Notes under the pieces: model-generated
Told to the model about the DNA's origin: nothing
Databases searched by the model: none
What the model saw: the letters and a program-made list of their open reading frames with translations, nothing else
Origin: CAVRXQ01 sp963838845
Lineage (GTDB): Bacteria > Actinomycetota > Acidimicrobiia > Acidimicrobiales > Bog-793
DNA length: 64,000 nucleotides
Direction: 5' to 3'
Assembly: GCA_963838845.1 (NCBI GenBank)
Contig: CAWISR010000002.1
Location: 930,001 to 994,000 of the forward strand
Shown here: positions 9,036 through 17,319 of the stretch, piece by piece
Layout of the letters: every line of letters starts with the position of its first letter
Position numbering within the stretch: the first letter of the stretch is position 1
Program-made: the position numbers and the translations under genes

Positions 9036-9128
9036 TCAGGTGGTCGATGCAACGACCTCGTTCAACGCCTCCAATGGTGACATCCAGTTGAGCGTTTTGC
9101 GTGGTCGCTCGTTCAATTCTCGGGCGAC
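9036..9128 (-). pseudogene. Fragment of an IS30-family transposase (C-terminus)
   Basis: The minus strand reads ARELNERPRKTLNWMSPLE and then a short tail to TGA. This is the signature C-terminal end of IS30 transposases, normally about 330 residues long. Only about 30 codons remain; no upstream catalytic DDE part or terminal repeat is present. It is a relic of an insertion sequence inside the island. Confidence 0.8.
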
Positions 9129-9244
9129 GGCACTTCGGCTACGCGACTTGGGCTCGTTCGGCTGCAGTTATGGGGCACCCTGTCTACGACGATCGCCGAT
9201 TCCACGCTCACTGCAAACGCAGCGTCGCCCGAGACCGCCACGGC

Positions 9245-11155
9245 TTAAGTGGGCGGCGCGTTCGACTGTGCGCCCGACGGTGTCGGCGCGCCAAGCAATT
9301 CGGTGGCCGAGCCCGGCCCGCCGCCGGCTTCCCTCTGGTTCCACGTTCGCCAGACAAGTCGATGGAGCGGAATCCAGCGGGGGATGTCGCGCACCCCCGG
9401 CAGGAAGGGGACGGCGAGGAGCAGGATCGTCGCCAAGCCGGTGAGGTAGATGGCGATGAGGTCGACGTTCGCCGAGCTGCGGAAGCCGGGGAGCTGGTAC
9501 CAGAGGGTGTAGAGCCACAGCCACGGTTGGCCCGGGTAGCTGCCGGTCTCGTTCATGACGCCCCACTGGCTCCCGGTGAGGTGGTCCGCTGTCGCCAGGT
9601 TGGCGAAGTAACTGCCGTCCTCTAAGAACAAGAGCGGCTTCGTGAAGTCGGTGCCGTAGAACGGATGCTGAGCGAGGAGGTCGGCATCGAGGGCGCCCGA
9701 GCGCGCCATGGTCAGCTCGGTTGAGATCAGCATCGGTACCGGTCCGTCGTTCGCCGTCGGCACGATAGGCGCGCCGGAAACGAAGCGGACGTGCATCACC
9801 GCCGTCAGGTACGCCTGATCCCAATGTGCGCGCTGTTTCGCCGGAGCGGCGTCGTAGGTGCGGAGCGCTCCGGCGAGGGCCGGGTCGGTCGGGGCGAGCT
9901 TGGAGAGCGGGGAGAGCACGAAGGTCTTGGCGGCGTTGATCGGCTGGAGGATTCCCGCCAGCGCCTGCCAGTGCGGCCCGAGGGTTTGGACGGACGCAGT
10001 CCCGTTGTTGTAGGGCGAGCCGTAGGTGGCGGTCTTGCTCGTGCCGGCAAGCTCGCTCGCTGCGGTCCCCATGAAGTCAGCCGGCGCCACCTTGGCCCAG
10101 CTGGCGACCGTGACCGGTGGCACGTCCGGCGAAGACAGCACGACCGCCAGGACCACGACGAGCACGAGGGCGATCAATAACGCGGCAGCTCCTTCCTTCA
10201 CGATGTCGTAGCGCCGAGTGGGCCCGCTCCAGTCAGCGGCGTCGGCCGCAGCCGCCGCACGCCGCGCTTTCCTCCCTCGCACGGCGCGAATAGGAAGTGG
10301 GTGAGTGACCCCTCGCATCCGCACGAGCAGGACGTGAGCCCCGACGATCGCCATGAGCACGATCGGGACGAGGACGACGTGCCACAGCAGCATCTGGCCG
10401 AAGTTCATGAGGTTAAAGAACGCCCCGATTCCGAGGGCGTTGAACGCGTCCTTGCCGTTCGTCGAGATCCACTGGGAGTCGAAGTTCTGCTGCGACAGGT
10501 AGCCGGTGAAGCACTCGATGATCGACGCCGCAAAGGCGACCACCCCGGTGATCCAGGTCAACTTGCGACGGCCTCGCCAGGCGGCCATCCAGAACTTGCC
10601 CCAAAGGTGAATGACGATGAAGGCCATAAACAGCTCGACGCTCCACAGGTGCAGGCTGTTGAAGAAGTGGCCGACGGGGTTTGTGTGCCACCAGTCGACC
10701 CCTCCAAGGGCGATCACCATCCCCGAGGCAACGGCGATCCCGAGAGTCACGATCGAGGCGACCCCGAACGAATAAATCCACGAGGCAACGTACGCGGGTT
10801 GCCGATCAGGCATGAGCTTGTCTGGAGGGAGCGCTGCGAGCGCTCTCCATCGGATCCGAGCCGTCCACATGTGGGCGGTCGTTGCGTCAGACGTTGCAGG
10901 GTCAGTCGTTGTGGCGTTGGACGTCCCAAGCGACGGATGCGGCATCGTTCCCTTGGCGGACCCGGCCGCTCGGACGTCCTCGTCGCCATTGTGGCGATTC
11001 GGGTATGGCAACAAAAGCGCGAGTCCGAAGATCACCACCATCACGGCAATGAGCACGAGGTTGGCCAGCGACACGGTGAAGATCGACCAGTGCAAGTACC
11101 GACCGGGCGGGTTGAGGTTCACGACTGCGGTCGGAAGCGAAGTCAAAAAAGTCAT
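9245..11155 (-). CDS. Cytochrome b (b6-type) protein with C-terminal extension
   Basis: A 636-residue membrane protein, started at the ATG of MTFLTSLPTAVVNLNPPGRY after a G-rich ribosome binding site. It has an N-terminal membrane helix (~25-50), a Thr/Ser-rich linker, then a cytochrome b N-terminal domain of about four helices (~120-290). Haem-ligand His pairs are His169/His183 (spacing 14) and His259/His274 (spacing 15); the 15 spacing is typical of b6 rather than mitochondrial-type cytochrome b. A further helix (~322-342), a non-membrane domain of about 230 residues of unknown function and a final helix near 590-610 follow. No Rieske or c-type subunit gene adjoins it. It probably oxidises quinol in an unusual bc complex. 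A truncated, frameshifted duplicate of its C-terminus lies at 29055-29460. Confidence 0.8.
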   Translation of the reverse strand: MTFLTSLPTAVVNLNPPGRYLHWSIFTVSLANLVLIAVMVVIFGLALLLPYPNRHNGDEDVRAAGSAKGTMPHPSLGTSNATTTDPATSDATTAHMWTARIRWRALAALPPDKLMPDRQPAYVASWIYSFGVASIVTLGIAVASGMVIALGGVDWWHTNPVGHFFNSLHLWSVELFMAFIVIHLWGKFWMAAWRGRRKLTWITGVVAFAASIIECFTGYLSQQNFDSQWISTNGKDAFNALGIGAFFNLMNFGQMLLWHVVLVPIVLMAIVGAHVLLVRMRGVTHPLPIRAVRGRKARRAAAAADAADWSGPTRRYDIVKEGAAALLIALVLVVVLAVVLSSPDVPPVTVASWAKVAPADFMGTAASELAGTSKTATYGSPYNNGTASVQTLGPHWQALAGILQPINAAKTFVLSPLSKLAPTDPALAGALRTYDAAPAKQRAHWDQAYLTAVMHVRFVSGAPIVPTANDGPVPMLISTELTMARSGALDADLLAQHPFYGTDFTKPLLFLEDGSYFANLATADHLTGSQWGVMNETGSYPGQPWLWLYTLWYQLPGFRSSANVDLIAIYLTGLATILLLAVPFLPGVRDIPRWIPLHRLVWRTWNQREAGGGPGSATELLGAPTPSGAQSNAPPT

Positions 11156-11745
11156 CGGCCCCCCAGGTGCGGTGAATGTCAAGGGCTCATCATGGTCGTT
11201 CTGTTTGGCTGGCGCACTTCTTTCCGTTCGGTCCAGGTAGCGCGTAACGACGGGTGGGGGCGCAGAGGTGCGCCACATAACGCGCGCCCCCGAAGCGCGC
11301 TCGGGAGCATCACCGAACGCCGGTTACTCGGCTGACCAAGGAACGATTGGCCAGTCGGAGTTTGTGGACGTCGGCCCTCCGAACGGAACCCGAACGCATC
11401 CCGAACACCACGGACCGCCGCCCGTGCGCGATCCGTGCGCGATCCAACGGATTTTCTCGGTCACCCTCGGTCAATGGCGGTTACTCTTTGCCCTGCTCAA
11501 GATAGATTTCGGCTCCACAGCCTGGACACCGAAAGACCAAGCTCATCGCCTGAGGCCGGGGGTTCAAGTCCCTCAGCGCCCACCAGGTCAGAGGGTATTT
11601 CGGTCACTTCCCCCGAGACACCGTGAGTCGGCAAAGAAACGAATATGTCGATTCGACAGCGCAATGTGACACAAACGCGCTACATAGATCCGATCCGTCG
11701 TCCGTATGGGATACCGAAGCGTGTTCGCACATCGCCGGAAGAGGT
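11156..11745. other. Non-coding region holding attachment-site relic 2
   Basis: 590 bases between divergent genes. Apart from the repeat at 11310-11583 I see only a possible extension of the cytochrome b frame to 11278 and of the downstream frame to 11623, neither with protein-like content. Confidence 0.5.
11310..11583. repeat. Attachment-site relic 2 (halves A and B joined)
   Basis: Half A (11310-11380) matches 7861-7931 and half B (11377-11583) matches 8620-8822, joined through CCGAACGG. The right end, 11550-11583, is identical to the last 34 bases of tRNA-Val plus one C except for one mismatch. The minus strand at 11481-11546 encodes a 21-residue peptide ending VFRCPGCGAEIYLEQGKE, continuous in frame with the WALRDLNPRPQ read from the tRNA copy. 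Between the two relics, all four base differences within the 18 shared tail codons are synonymous. A tandem 11-mer GATCGCGCACG shared with the integrase gene (4304-4331) lies beside it. Confidence 0.88.
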
Positions 11746-12021
11746 ATGCGGGCAATGGCCGAGGTCAACGTCAGTTCAATCGCCTACGACGTATCACTCG
11801 TCGTGGAACAACTGCGACGCGCTGTGGAGCCGACAGATTCAGGAGAGAAAGCGCGGCACCGCTTGCACGACGCATTGCGAGAAATCCGTGACAACGATCT
11901 CGTATATGAAGCATTGCTCGTGGCGATTTGCGGACTGGCGAAGATCACAGACGACGATCCAACTCGGCTGACCAACGCTCTCGAGTTGACAGCTGATCGG
12001 ATGCTCGACCTCGTTCCGTAG
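11746..12021 (+). CDS. Hypothetical protein (91 aa)
   Basis: The product starts MRAMAEVNVSSIAYDVSLVV and is predicted to be all-helical, ending LTADRMLDLVP. The ATG at 11746 follows GGAAGAGG closely; a second ATG at 11755 has more usual spacing, so either may be used. No domain is recognised and no cysteine cluster or membrane segment is present apart from the mildly hydrophobic LLVAICGLA. It stands alone immediately outside relic 2. Confidence 0.55.
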   Translation: MRAMAEVNVSSIAYDVSLVVEQLRRAVEPTDSGEKARHRLHDALREIRDNDLVYEALLVAICGLAKITDDDPTRLTNALELTADRMLDLVP

Positions 12022-12309
12022 TTGGCGATGAGCTGTGTCGTCGGAGATGTCCGATCATTCCAATAGCGCTCTGACTTGGGCGTACCTTCACCGCGGCAGT
12101 TGTATTGATTCGTGTCGGGTTCTATTACCGGCGATCGCCGTTGTCGCGAAATAGCCTGGAGACTGAGGCCGTTAATCCAACAGCATTTGCGTCCGGCCTT
12201 TGGGCGGCAGGACGCTTTGCTCGAGTCCGCACTATCGCTGAATTACTTGTCTTGCATATTCGATCTCAAGGCGCGTAGCGAGGTCGTCACGAAAGCCCCG
12301 GCGGGACGG

Positions 12310-12966
12310 TCAGGTTCCAGTGCGCAGCCTGGACGCGTACCTCTTCCAAGGCCGATCGATCAGGAGCGGGTAGAGCCACCGCACCGGTGGCGGCAGCGAT
12401 CTCTTCATGTAGGCGCTGTCGGTCGCGTCGAGCGGGTCGAGGAGCATCCCGAAGGCAATGGGCATCTTGTTGCGGGGGATCAGGGCGACTGCGTGCTTGC
12501 CGACGGCATCCCACTCCTCCTGCGTCACCGTCACCGCGGCGAGCGGGACGATCTTCTGTTCCTCGTCATCGAGGTGAATTTGGGTGACCGCGTTGGCCTC
12601 GTCGATCGCCGCCGCCAGCGCTTCGCCGGTCTCGGGGGAGGGTCGCTCGCGCCATTTCGTACATGCCGCCGCGGCGGCTTCTAAAGCAGTCCGGACCAAC
12701 TCGTGCTGGTGCTCGACTTCTTCGATCATCGACGCCTGCTCGGGTACCCGCTCGATCAGCTTCGGGTAGAGCAGCTCGTCCTCGCCTTCGTGATGGAGGT
12801 GCAGCATCATGATGCCGAAATCGAAGTGATCGGCCAAGAACCTGACCCGTTCCTCTGACGGCGCGTGCGCAGCGCGCACGAGCCGCGCTCCTTCGGCCCA
12901 CCCGTCGCGGAATGCGCGGTGCACGATCGCCATGTCGCGCACCTCGATCGGCTGTTCCTTCGACAT
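12310..12966 (-). CDS. Hemerythrin-domain protein
   Basis: A 218-residue soluble protein whose first ~150 residues form one hemerythrin (HHE) four-helix bundle: HRAFR near residue 16, HLHHEGEDELLYPKL near 56, HQHELV near 88 and HLDDEE near 130. These supply the expected His/Glu/Asp ligands for a di-iron site, so O2 or NO binding or iron handling is likely. The C-terminal ~65 residues are a proline-rich tail with no assigned function. ATG start; GGGGGGTG lies just upstream in the transcript sense. It is monocistronic and lies in the same island as the membrane-anchored double-hemerythrin protein at 6403. Confidence 0.88.
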   Translation of the reverse strand: MSKEQPIEVRDMAIVHRAFRDGWAEGARLVRAAHAPSEERVRFLADHFDFGIMMLHLHHEGEDELLYPKLIERVPEQASMIEEVEHQHELVRTALEAAAAACTKWRERPSPETGEALAAAIDEANAVTQIHLDDEEQKIVPLAAVTVTQEEWDAVGKHAVALIPRNKMPIAFGMLLDPLDATDSAYMKRSLPPPVRWLYPLLIDRPWKRYASRLRTGT

Positions 12967-13258
12967 TTCGCACCCCCCTCAGCTCAGTGTCCTCGGCTTC
13001 GCCGGACTTCAAGTTCCTGACGAGACACTCTCGCGCACCTGCTTTCGACGCGAAAGCGAAGGACCTGCCAGGGCGATCATCGGACCGTCGAACGGCCCGC
13101 TGCCTTCGGGTGGCGGACCGCTTCGCTCGTCTGCGCGAATAGTGCTATTCATTCACGCCCAGTCCGGTGAGTGGACACAAGCAATTCGCGAGCCCCGTTT
13201 CGACGGGGATCGTTTCGACGTGGGCTAGCGCGTCTAATTGTGCAGAGATACGGGTTCG

Positions 13259-13645
13259 TCAGAGAACAGCAACGCAGCTGATCTCGACCAGCGCATTAGG
13301 AAGGATGAGTTCCGTCACACCTACTGCTGTCCACGCTGGATAAGGGTCTTCGAGGAACTCAGCGGCGATGCTGAGAACGGCTTCAGCCTGGTCCAGCAGC
13401 CCCACGTGGTACGAGTTGAGTTCAACGACATCCGGCCAGTTCGCACCGGCTTCAGCGAGTGTGAGCGCGACATTGCGAAACGTCTGTTGAATCTGCACTT
13501 CCGGATCGGACGAGAAAACGCCATCCGTCGTCTCTCCGGTGTGTCCCGTCACGCGTAACGTATCGCCAACTCTCACCGCGGCAGGTATTCGCGTCTGCTC
13601 GAAGAAGCCTGCCCATTCTGCGGGCACAATGGCATCTCGTTTCAT
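13259..13645 (-). CDS. RidA/YjgF/YER057c family protein
   Basis: A 128-residue RidA-like protein. These trimeric proteins hydrolyse reactive enamine/imine intermediates or have diverged to other small-molecule roles. Recognisable parts are VRVGDTLRVTGHTG, the QIQQTFRNVALTLAEAGANWPDVVELNSYHV helix-strand region and the ending ALVEISCVAVL. In canonical RidA an arginine near residue 105 (R in NCLVEIEA-preceding loop) binds the carboxylate; here that position reads LPNALVEI without the Arg, so deaminase activity is doubtful. The start is set at MKRDAIVPAEW because GGGAGG lies nine bases before it. Confidence 0.82.
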   Translation of the reverse strand: MKRDAIVPAEWAGFFEQTRIPAAVRVGDTLRVTGHTGETTDGVFSSDPEVQIQQTFRNVALTLAEAGANWPDVVELNSYHVGLLDQAEAVLSIAAEFLEDPYPAWTAVGVTELILPNALVEISCVAVL

Positions 13646-13846
13646 TGGCGTGCAGCCTCCCATCTCGGGTTTTCGCTCTTACTACACATCCAGTAATTGA
13701 GTTTCATTTATGCAAGGACCTTCTCTCGTGTTAACGCGGCTCGTCCTGCCTGCTGAGCCCCGCCGCCGGGAAGGTGAATACATCTTGGAGCCCGTCTAGA
13801 TTGCATACGCGCCGACTTGTTTGGCGTGAAGAAGCGGGAGATGTGA

Positions 13847-14518
13847 ATGCGCCGCCTGTCATCGAACGCGCTTGTGCCCTTTTTGGGGCTCGTCCTTATG
13901 GCGTTTGGAAGCCGCGGAGTTCTCGCGCACGGCGAGTCCGCGAAGCAGCTTGTGCAGGCGGCAGCGAAGGCGGTTGCCTCCGCGAAGTCGGTCCGCCTTT
14001 CCGGCTCGGTCCCGGTTTCCGGCGGGACAGAAAGCATCGATTTTGTGATGTTCTCAAATGGGGACCTCGAGGGCAGCCTCACACTTATGGGCGATCTCGT
14101 GCACATCACGATCGTGAACGGAACGGATTACTACCAAGCGCCGCCCAGCTATTGGCAGAAGGTCGGGGGACTGCCTGCCACGTTGGCCAGGCAGATCGCC
14201 CCGGACTGGATAAGCACGCCGACCTCAAGCTCAGCCGGTACCGGGGACAGCTTTCAGATCGCGCCACTCGCTTCCCAGATCGACTCGACCACCGCCGGAC
14301 TAACGATCGTGGGCCACAAGAAGGTCGATGGTCGCGCTGCCGTTGGTGTCCGATCCTCGAACGGCAGTGTGCTTTGGATTGCCACAAGAGGAACGCCATA
14401 CCCGATTTCCGAAGTGCGACAAGGCAAGAGCGGCAACCTGTCATTCAGCGGTTGGAACAGTTTTAAGTCGCCGACGACGCCGAAGGGAGCCATCCCTCTC
14501 TCTTCACTCCGTTCTTAG
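13847..14518 (+). CDS. Secreted LppX/LprG-like protein
   Basis: A 223-residue exported protein with an N-terminal signal MRRLSSNALVPFLGLVLMAF followed by a likely cleavage around VLA-HG. There is no lipobox cysteine. The mature part has the pattern of LolA/LppX-like proteins of actinobacteria: ...SAKQLVQAAAKAVASAKSVRLSGSV, MGDLVHITIVNGTDYYQAP, and alternating beta strands to the end. Such proteins bind lipids in a half-barrel, but this assignment rests on pattern only. Ribosome binding site GGGAGATGTG precedes the ATG. Transcribed alone. Confidence 0.6.
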   Translation: MRRLSSNALVPFLGLVLMAFGSRGVLAHGESAKQLVQAAAKAVASAKSVRLSGSVPVSGGTESIDFVMFSNGDLEGSLTLMGDLVHITIVNGTDYYQAPPSYWQKVGGLPATLARQIAPDWISTPTSSSAGTGDSFQIAPLASQIDSTTAGLTIVGHKKVDGRAAVGVRSSNGSVLWIATRGTPYPISEVRQGKSGNLSFSGWNSFKSPTTPKGAIPLSSLRS

Positions 14519-14589
14519 CGCCCGCGACGACGATCGGCAGCTCTCGAACGAACCGAGAAGCGTGGACGTGAGGACACAACGGGTGGTGA

Positions 14590-14778
14590 GTGCCTAATTC
14601 TGTCCAAATACCGCGACAAGTTTTGGACTATGGCGACGTTTCTCCGCTACACGACGAAGAGCAGCGCCGGGTGGCCATGCTCAACAGACTGATTCCCATA
14701 ACCAAGCTAAACATGCGCGACATCCTGCGGCTCATATGTACGTGCAACACTGCTCTCGATCTCCTTGCCGATCCGTAG
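14590..14778 (+). CDS. Small hypothetical protein (62 aa)
   Basis: A 62-codon frame starting at GTG. The product includes LNRLIPITKLNMRDILRLIC, probably helical. There is no clear ribosome binding site and no recognised domain; codon composition is acceptable. It may be a genuine small gene of the accessory region or a chance frame. Confidence 0.35.
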   Translation: MPNSVQIPRQVLDYGDVSPLHDEEQRRVAMLNRLIPITKLNMRDILRLICTCNTALDLLADP

Positions 14779-14880
14779 GGCCTTTCCCCTATCCTCGCCC
14801 CAGATTCGAACGGACTACCGGCAGACGACTCTGGCCCGAGCCGGAAACACCCAGGGGACTCAACAAGGAGGAAGCGAAAG

Positions 14881-15378
14881 GTGACGACGCTCGACCAACA
14901 GCAACCGACGCATGGCATCACCAAGCGTGGGCAGGTGGTGCATCGGCGCACGGTCGATCACCTGCCCTCCGCCACCCCCTATCAACGGTTCAACAAGCGG
15001 CTGGCGTTGTTCATCACGAAGAACATCGGCACGATGACATGCTTCTGGTTGTTCTGCGTGATCTCGTTGTCTTCGGTATTGGCGGTTTTGTACGCGGCGC
15101 ACATCATCGGCACGGTGGGCTTCCTCACAGCGAACGGGTTCATTCTCGTCGTCGCGTGGATCTCCCAAGACTTCATCCAGCTCGTCTTGTTGCCCGCGCT
15201 AATGGTCGGCCAGAACCTGCAAAACGAGGCGGCCGACGCTCGCGCTGCGAAGACTTTCGAGGATGTAGAAGACGCGCGTAACGGCATCGAAGAGACTCTC
15301 AAGCTCCTGGATTGTCACACAGAAGGCGGGCTGAAGACCATCCTCGACGCGATCGAAAGCTTGAAGGCGGCCCGATAG
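14881..15378 (+). CDS. DUF1003-like two-helix membrane protein
   Basis: A 165-residue protein starting at GTG after AAGGAGGAAG. Two membrane helices (about 52-74 and 84-108) are followed by LMVGQNLQNEAADARAAKTF and a long charged helical tail. The layout resembles DUF1003 proteins, in which two helices precede an (I/M)MSQNRQ-type motif. Function is unknown for the family. The N-terminal 45 residues are basic and cytoplasmic. Confidence 0.55.
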   Translation: MTTLDQQQPTHGITKRGQVVHRRTVDHLPSATPYQRFNKRLALFITKNIGTMTCFWLFCVISLSSVLAVLYAAHIIGTVGFLTANGFILVVAWISQDFIQLVLLPALMVGQNLQNEAADARAAKTFEDVEDARNGIEETLKLLDCHTEGGLKTILDAIESLKAAR

Positions 15379-15596
15379 CGCGAGCCGCTCGGCGTTTGCT
15401 CTCGTCCTAGTTGCTGGTGCGCTCGGTCTCTCGAACTTCGCCGCGGCGATTGGGATCGGCCTCGGGAGAGTAGAGGCCAGAGTGCGTGTCCGCGTTGCCG
15501 TCGTGTTCGGCGTATTTGAGGCCGGGATGCCGACGTGAGCACTGATTAATTGTGCAGATGTAATCGATTTCAATTGAGTGACTGGTGCGGAAATCG

Positions 15597-16370
15597 TCAG
15601 CTCAAGATGTTCACTGCCCGCGAGATCACGACGCCGACGGTTACTAGTGACGCGAGAGCCTGCAGCATCATGAGCAGCTTCGCCCAGTCGGTAAGGGGCA
15701 TGGTGTCGGTCGGGCTGAACGCGGTGGCGTTGGTGAACGACGTATAGAGGTAGTCGAGGAATCTCGGCGCCCACCCGGGGGATGAGCCCGGTGTCGACAT
15801 CTGGGGGAAGAGGAAATCGGGCCGGCGGTGGCCCGGAACTTGCCGAGTGGCAGGACCGCCACGATCGAGCTCCCAATACCAAAGCCCGAACACGAGGATG
15901 TTGGTGAGCCAGATAGGCACCGATGCGTAGACGAGTGGCCGACCTGTCGTCTTGGACACATAGAGAAGCGCGTGGATGAGCTCGGTGAGCGAGACCACGT
16001 TGGCGACGGTGATGAGCGCGATCAGCGAGATGCCGACGATCCGAAGACGCGACTGTTCCTTCGAGATTCGCCCGGGATTGGCGATGACGAGAACCAGGAT
16101 CAGCGCCCCTTCCAGGGCCGGGATGAGAGCCCGGTTCCCGAGCCCTCGGATCACGCGATCGGGCAGGACGAGCTGCAGCGCAATGGCGGCGAGCAGTGCC
16201 AGCAATTCCGGCCAGCGGGGCTCGCTCGGAGCCGTAATGCCCCAGGCGACGGCGTCGTCTCGGCTGCGTATCGGCGCACCGTCCATCGAGTCAAGGTACC
16301 GAGACTGCAGAGACAGGTCGGGGATGCCCCGTGTCGGCAACGGCCCCACGAACGAGAATCGGGTGAGCAC
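15597..16370 (-). CDS. Integral membrane protein, ion-channel-like C-terminus
   Basis: A 257-residue protein with about five hydrophobic segments (roughly 55-75, 82-100, 110-135, 150-170 and 225-250). Near the C-terminus the sequence SFTNATAFSPTDTMPLTDWAKLLMMLQ has the layout of a pore loop plus inner helix of two-helix channels, but the K+ selectivity signature TVGYG is absent, so ion specificity cannot be stated. No ribosome binding site is evident; initiation at ATG 16370 is assumed. It is divergent from the LapA-domain gene, with a perfect palindrome between them. Confidence 0.55.
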   Translation of the reverse strand: MLTRFSFVGPLPTRGIPDLSLQSRYLDSMDGAPIRSRDDAVAWGITAPSEPRWPELLALLAAIALQLVLPDRVIRGLGNRALIPALEGALILVLVIANPGRISKEQSRLRIVGISLIALITVANVVSLTELIHALLYVSKTTGRPLVYASVPIWLTNILVFGLWYWELDRGGPATRQVPGHRRPDFLFPQMSTPGSSPGWAPRFLDYLYTSFTNATAFSPTDTMPLTDWAKLLMMLQALASLVTVGVVISRAVNILS

Positions 16371-16404
16371 TGCACCATCCCGGGTGACGCCACGCGTAAT
16401 AGTG

Positions 16405-16432
16405 CGCGTTTAATCCTGTCCGATTAAACGCG
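16405..16432. promoter_or_regulatory. Perfect 11-bp inverted repeat between divergent genes
   Basis: CGCGTTTAATC - CTGTCC - GATTAAACGCG, both arms exact. It lies 35 bases upstream of one gene's start and 97 upstream of the other, so an operator is more likely than a terminator; no T-run follows on either strand. Confidence 0.55.
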
Positions 16433-16528
16433 AGATGCTCACAGGCGAGCACGCGGCCTAGCCTTCCGCCATATGGCATGGCTTGATTTCCACCAGACGA
16501 CTCCGGAGGCCACAGTTGAGGCCGACGG

Positions 16529-16930
16529 ATGCTTGGCGTGATGGCTGATACGGCTCCAGGTCCTGAGGAACCGACCCCAAGCGAGATATCGCCGAGCTTT
16601 GGTGAGAAGGTCCCGCCAGATTCAACTCGGCGAAGCCGAATCTCTGGAACGTGGGTGGGAGTCATCATCGCAACCCTGGTACTCGCGCTGTTGCTGGTGT
16701 TCATTCTCCAGAACACGAAGCGGGTAAAGATCTCGTACTTCACAACTCACGAAGCAGTGCCACTTGGTGTGGCTCTACTTCTCGCCGCGATCGGCGGCGT
16801 GCTGTTCGCTGCAGTGGTCGGCTCACTTCGGATCTGGCAACTGCGTCACCGTCTCAACGACTCGGAGGCTTCTGACGGGCACAATTGGAGACGCCGATCC
16901 ACGACTCGAGGTCGTTCTCAGGAGCCATAA
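16529..16930 (+). CDS. LapA-domain (DUF1049) membrane protein
   Basis: A 133-residue protein. After a 40-residue polar N-terminus there are two membrane helices; the first ends in VFILQNTKRVKISYFTTHEAVPLGVALLLAA, the hallmark of the LapA/DUF1049 domain, and the second leads into a short basic tail (RIWQLRHRLND...). In proteobacteria LapA helps lipopolysaccharide assembly; in actinobacteria the role is unknown. ATG at 16529 follows GAGG with 7-base spacing; ATG 16541 is an alternative. Confidence 0.8.
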   Translation: MLGVMADTAPGPEEPTPSEISPSFGEKVPPDSTRRSRISGTWVGVIIATLVLALLLVFILQNTKRVKISYFTTHEAVPLGVALLLAAIGGVLFAAVVGSLRIWQLRHRLNDSEASDGHNWRRRSTTRGRSQEP

Positions 16931-17034
16931 AGCTGAGAATGACGCTCAGCGCTCCGCCGATTCACGTTCATTTGAACTAAACGCGAAAGCCTGCGACTTC
17001 TAGTCATCAGCAAGTGACGCGCCACTGGCCGGCG

Positions 17035-17319
17035 TTATATGGAGCTTTGTGCAAACCTTCGCGGACGACGGACGAGTTCCCCAGAGCAGTTGGGGCACGT
17101 TTTCGCTAGCACATCGCTACACGGATCGCAGAACGTGCATTCGTAGCTACAGATCCACGCAGCTCCTTCATCGGTCAGCGGGATCCGGCAGCGTTCGCAT
17201 TCTGCACGCATCTCCAACATGCTCACTATCCGATCCCAGGTCAGACAACCGGAGACCAGATCGAGCAGATAAATCTGGATCTCTTGGGGCTGCTCGCCCG
17301 AAGTCAGACGTTCAGCCAT
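17035..17319 (-). CDS. DUF1272 zinc-ribbon protein
   Basis: A 94-residue protein whose last 60 residues, from MLEMRAECERC through CSYECTFCDPC to CPNCSGELVRRPRR, are a typical DUF1272 domain with cysteines in CxxC-type pairs likely to bind two zinc ions. Most family members start at the equivalent of MLEMR (17220 here). I keep the start at 17319 because that ATG overlaps the end of the upstream FMN reductase gene by eight bases and has GCGGAG before it, pointing to coupled translation. Function unknown. Confidence 0.8.
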   Translation of the reverse strand: MAERLTSGEQPQEIQIYLLDLVSGCLTWDRIVSMLEMRAECERCRIPLTDEGAAWICSYECTFCDPCSDVLAKTCPNCSGELVRRPRRFAQSSI

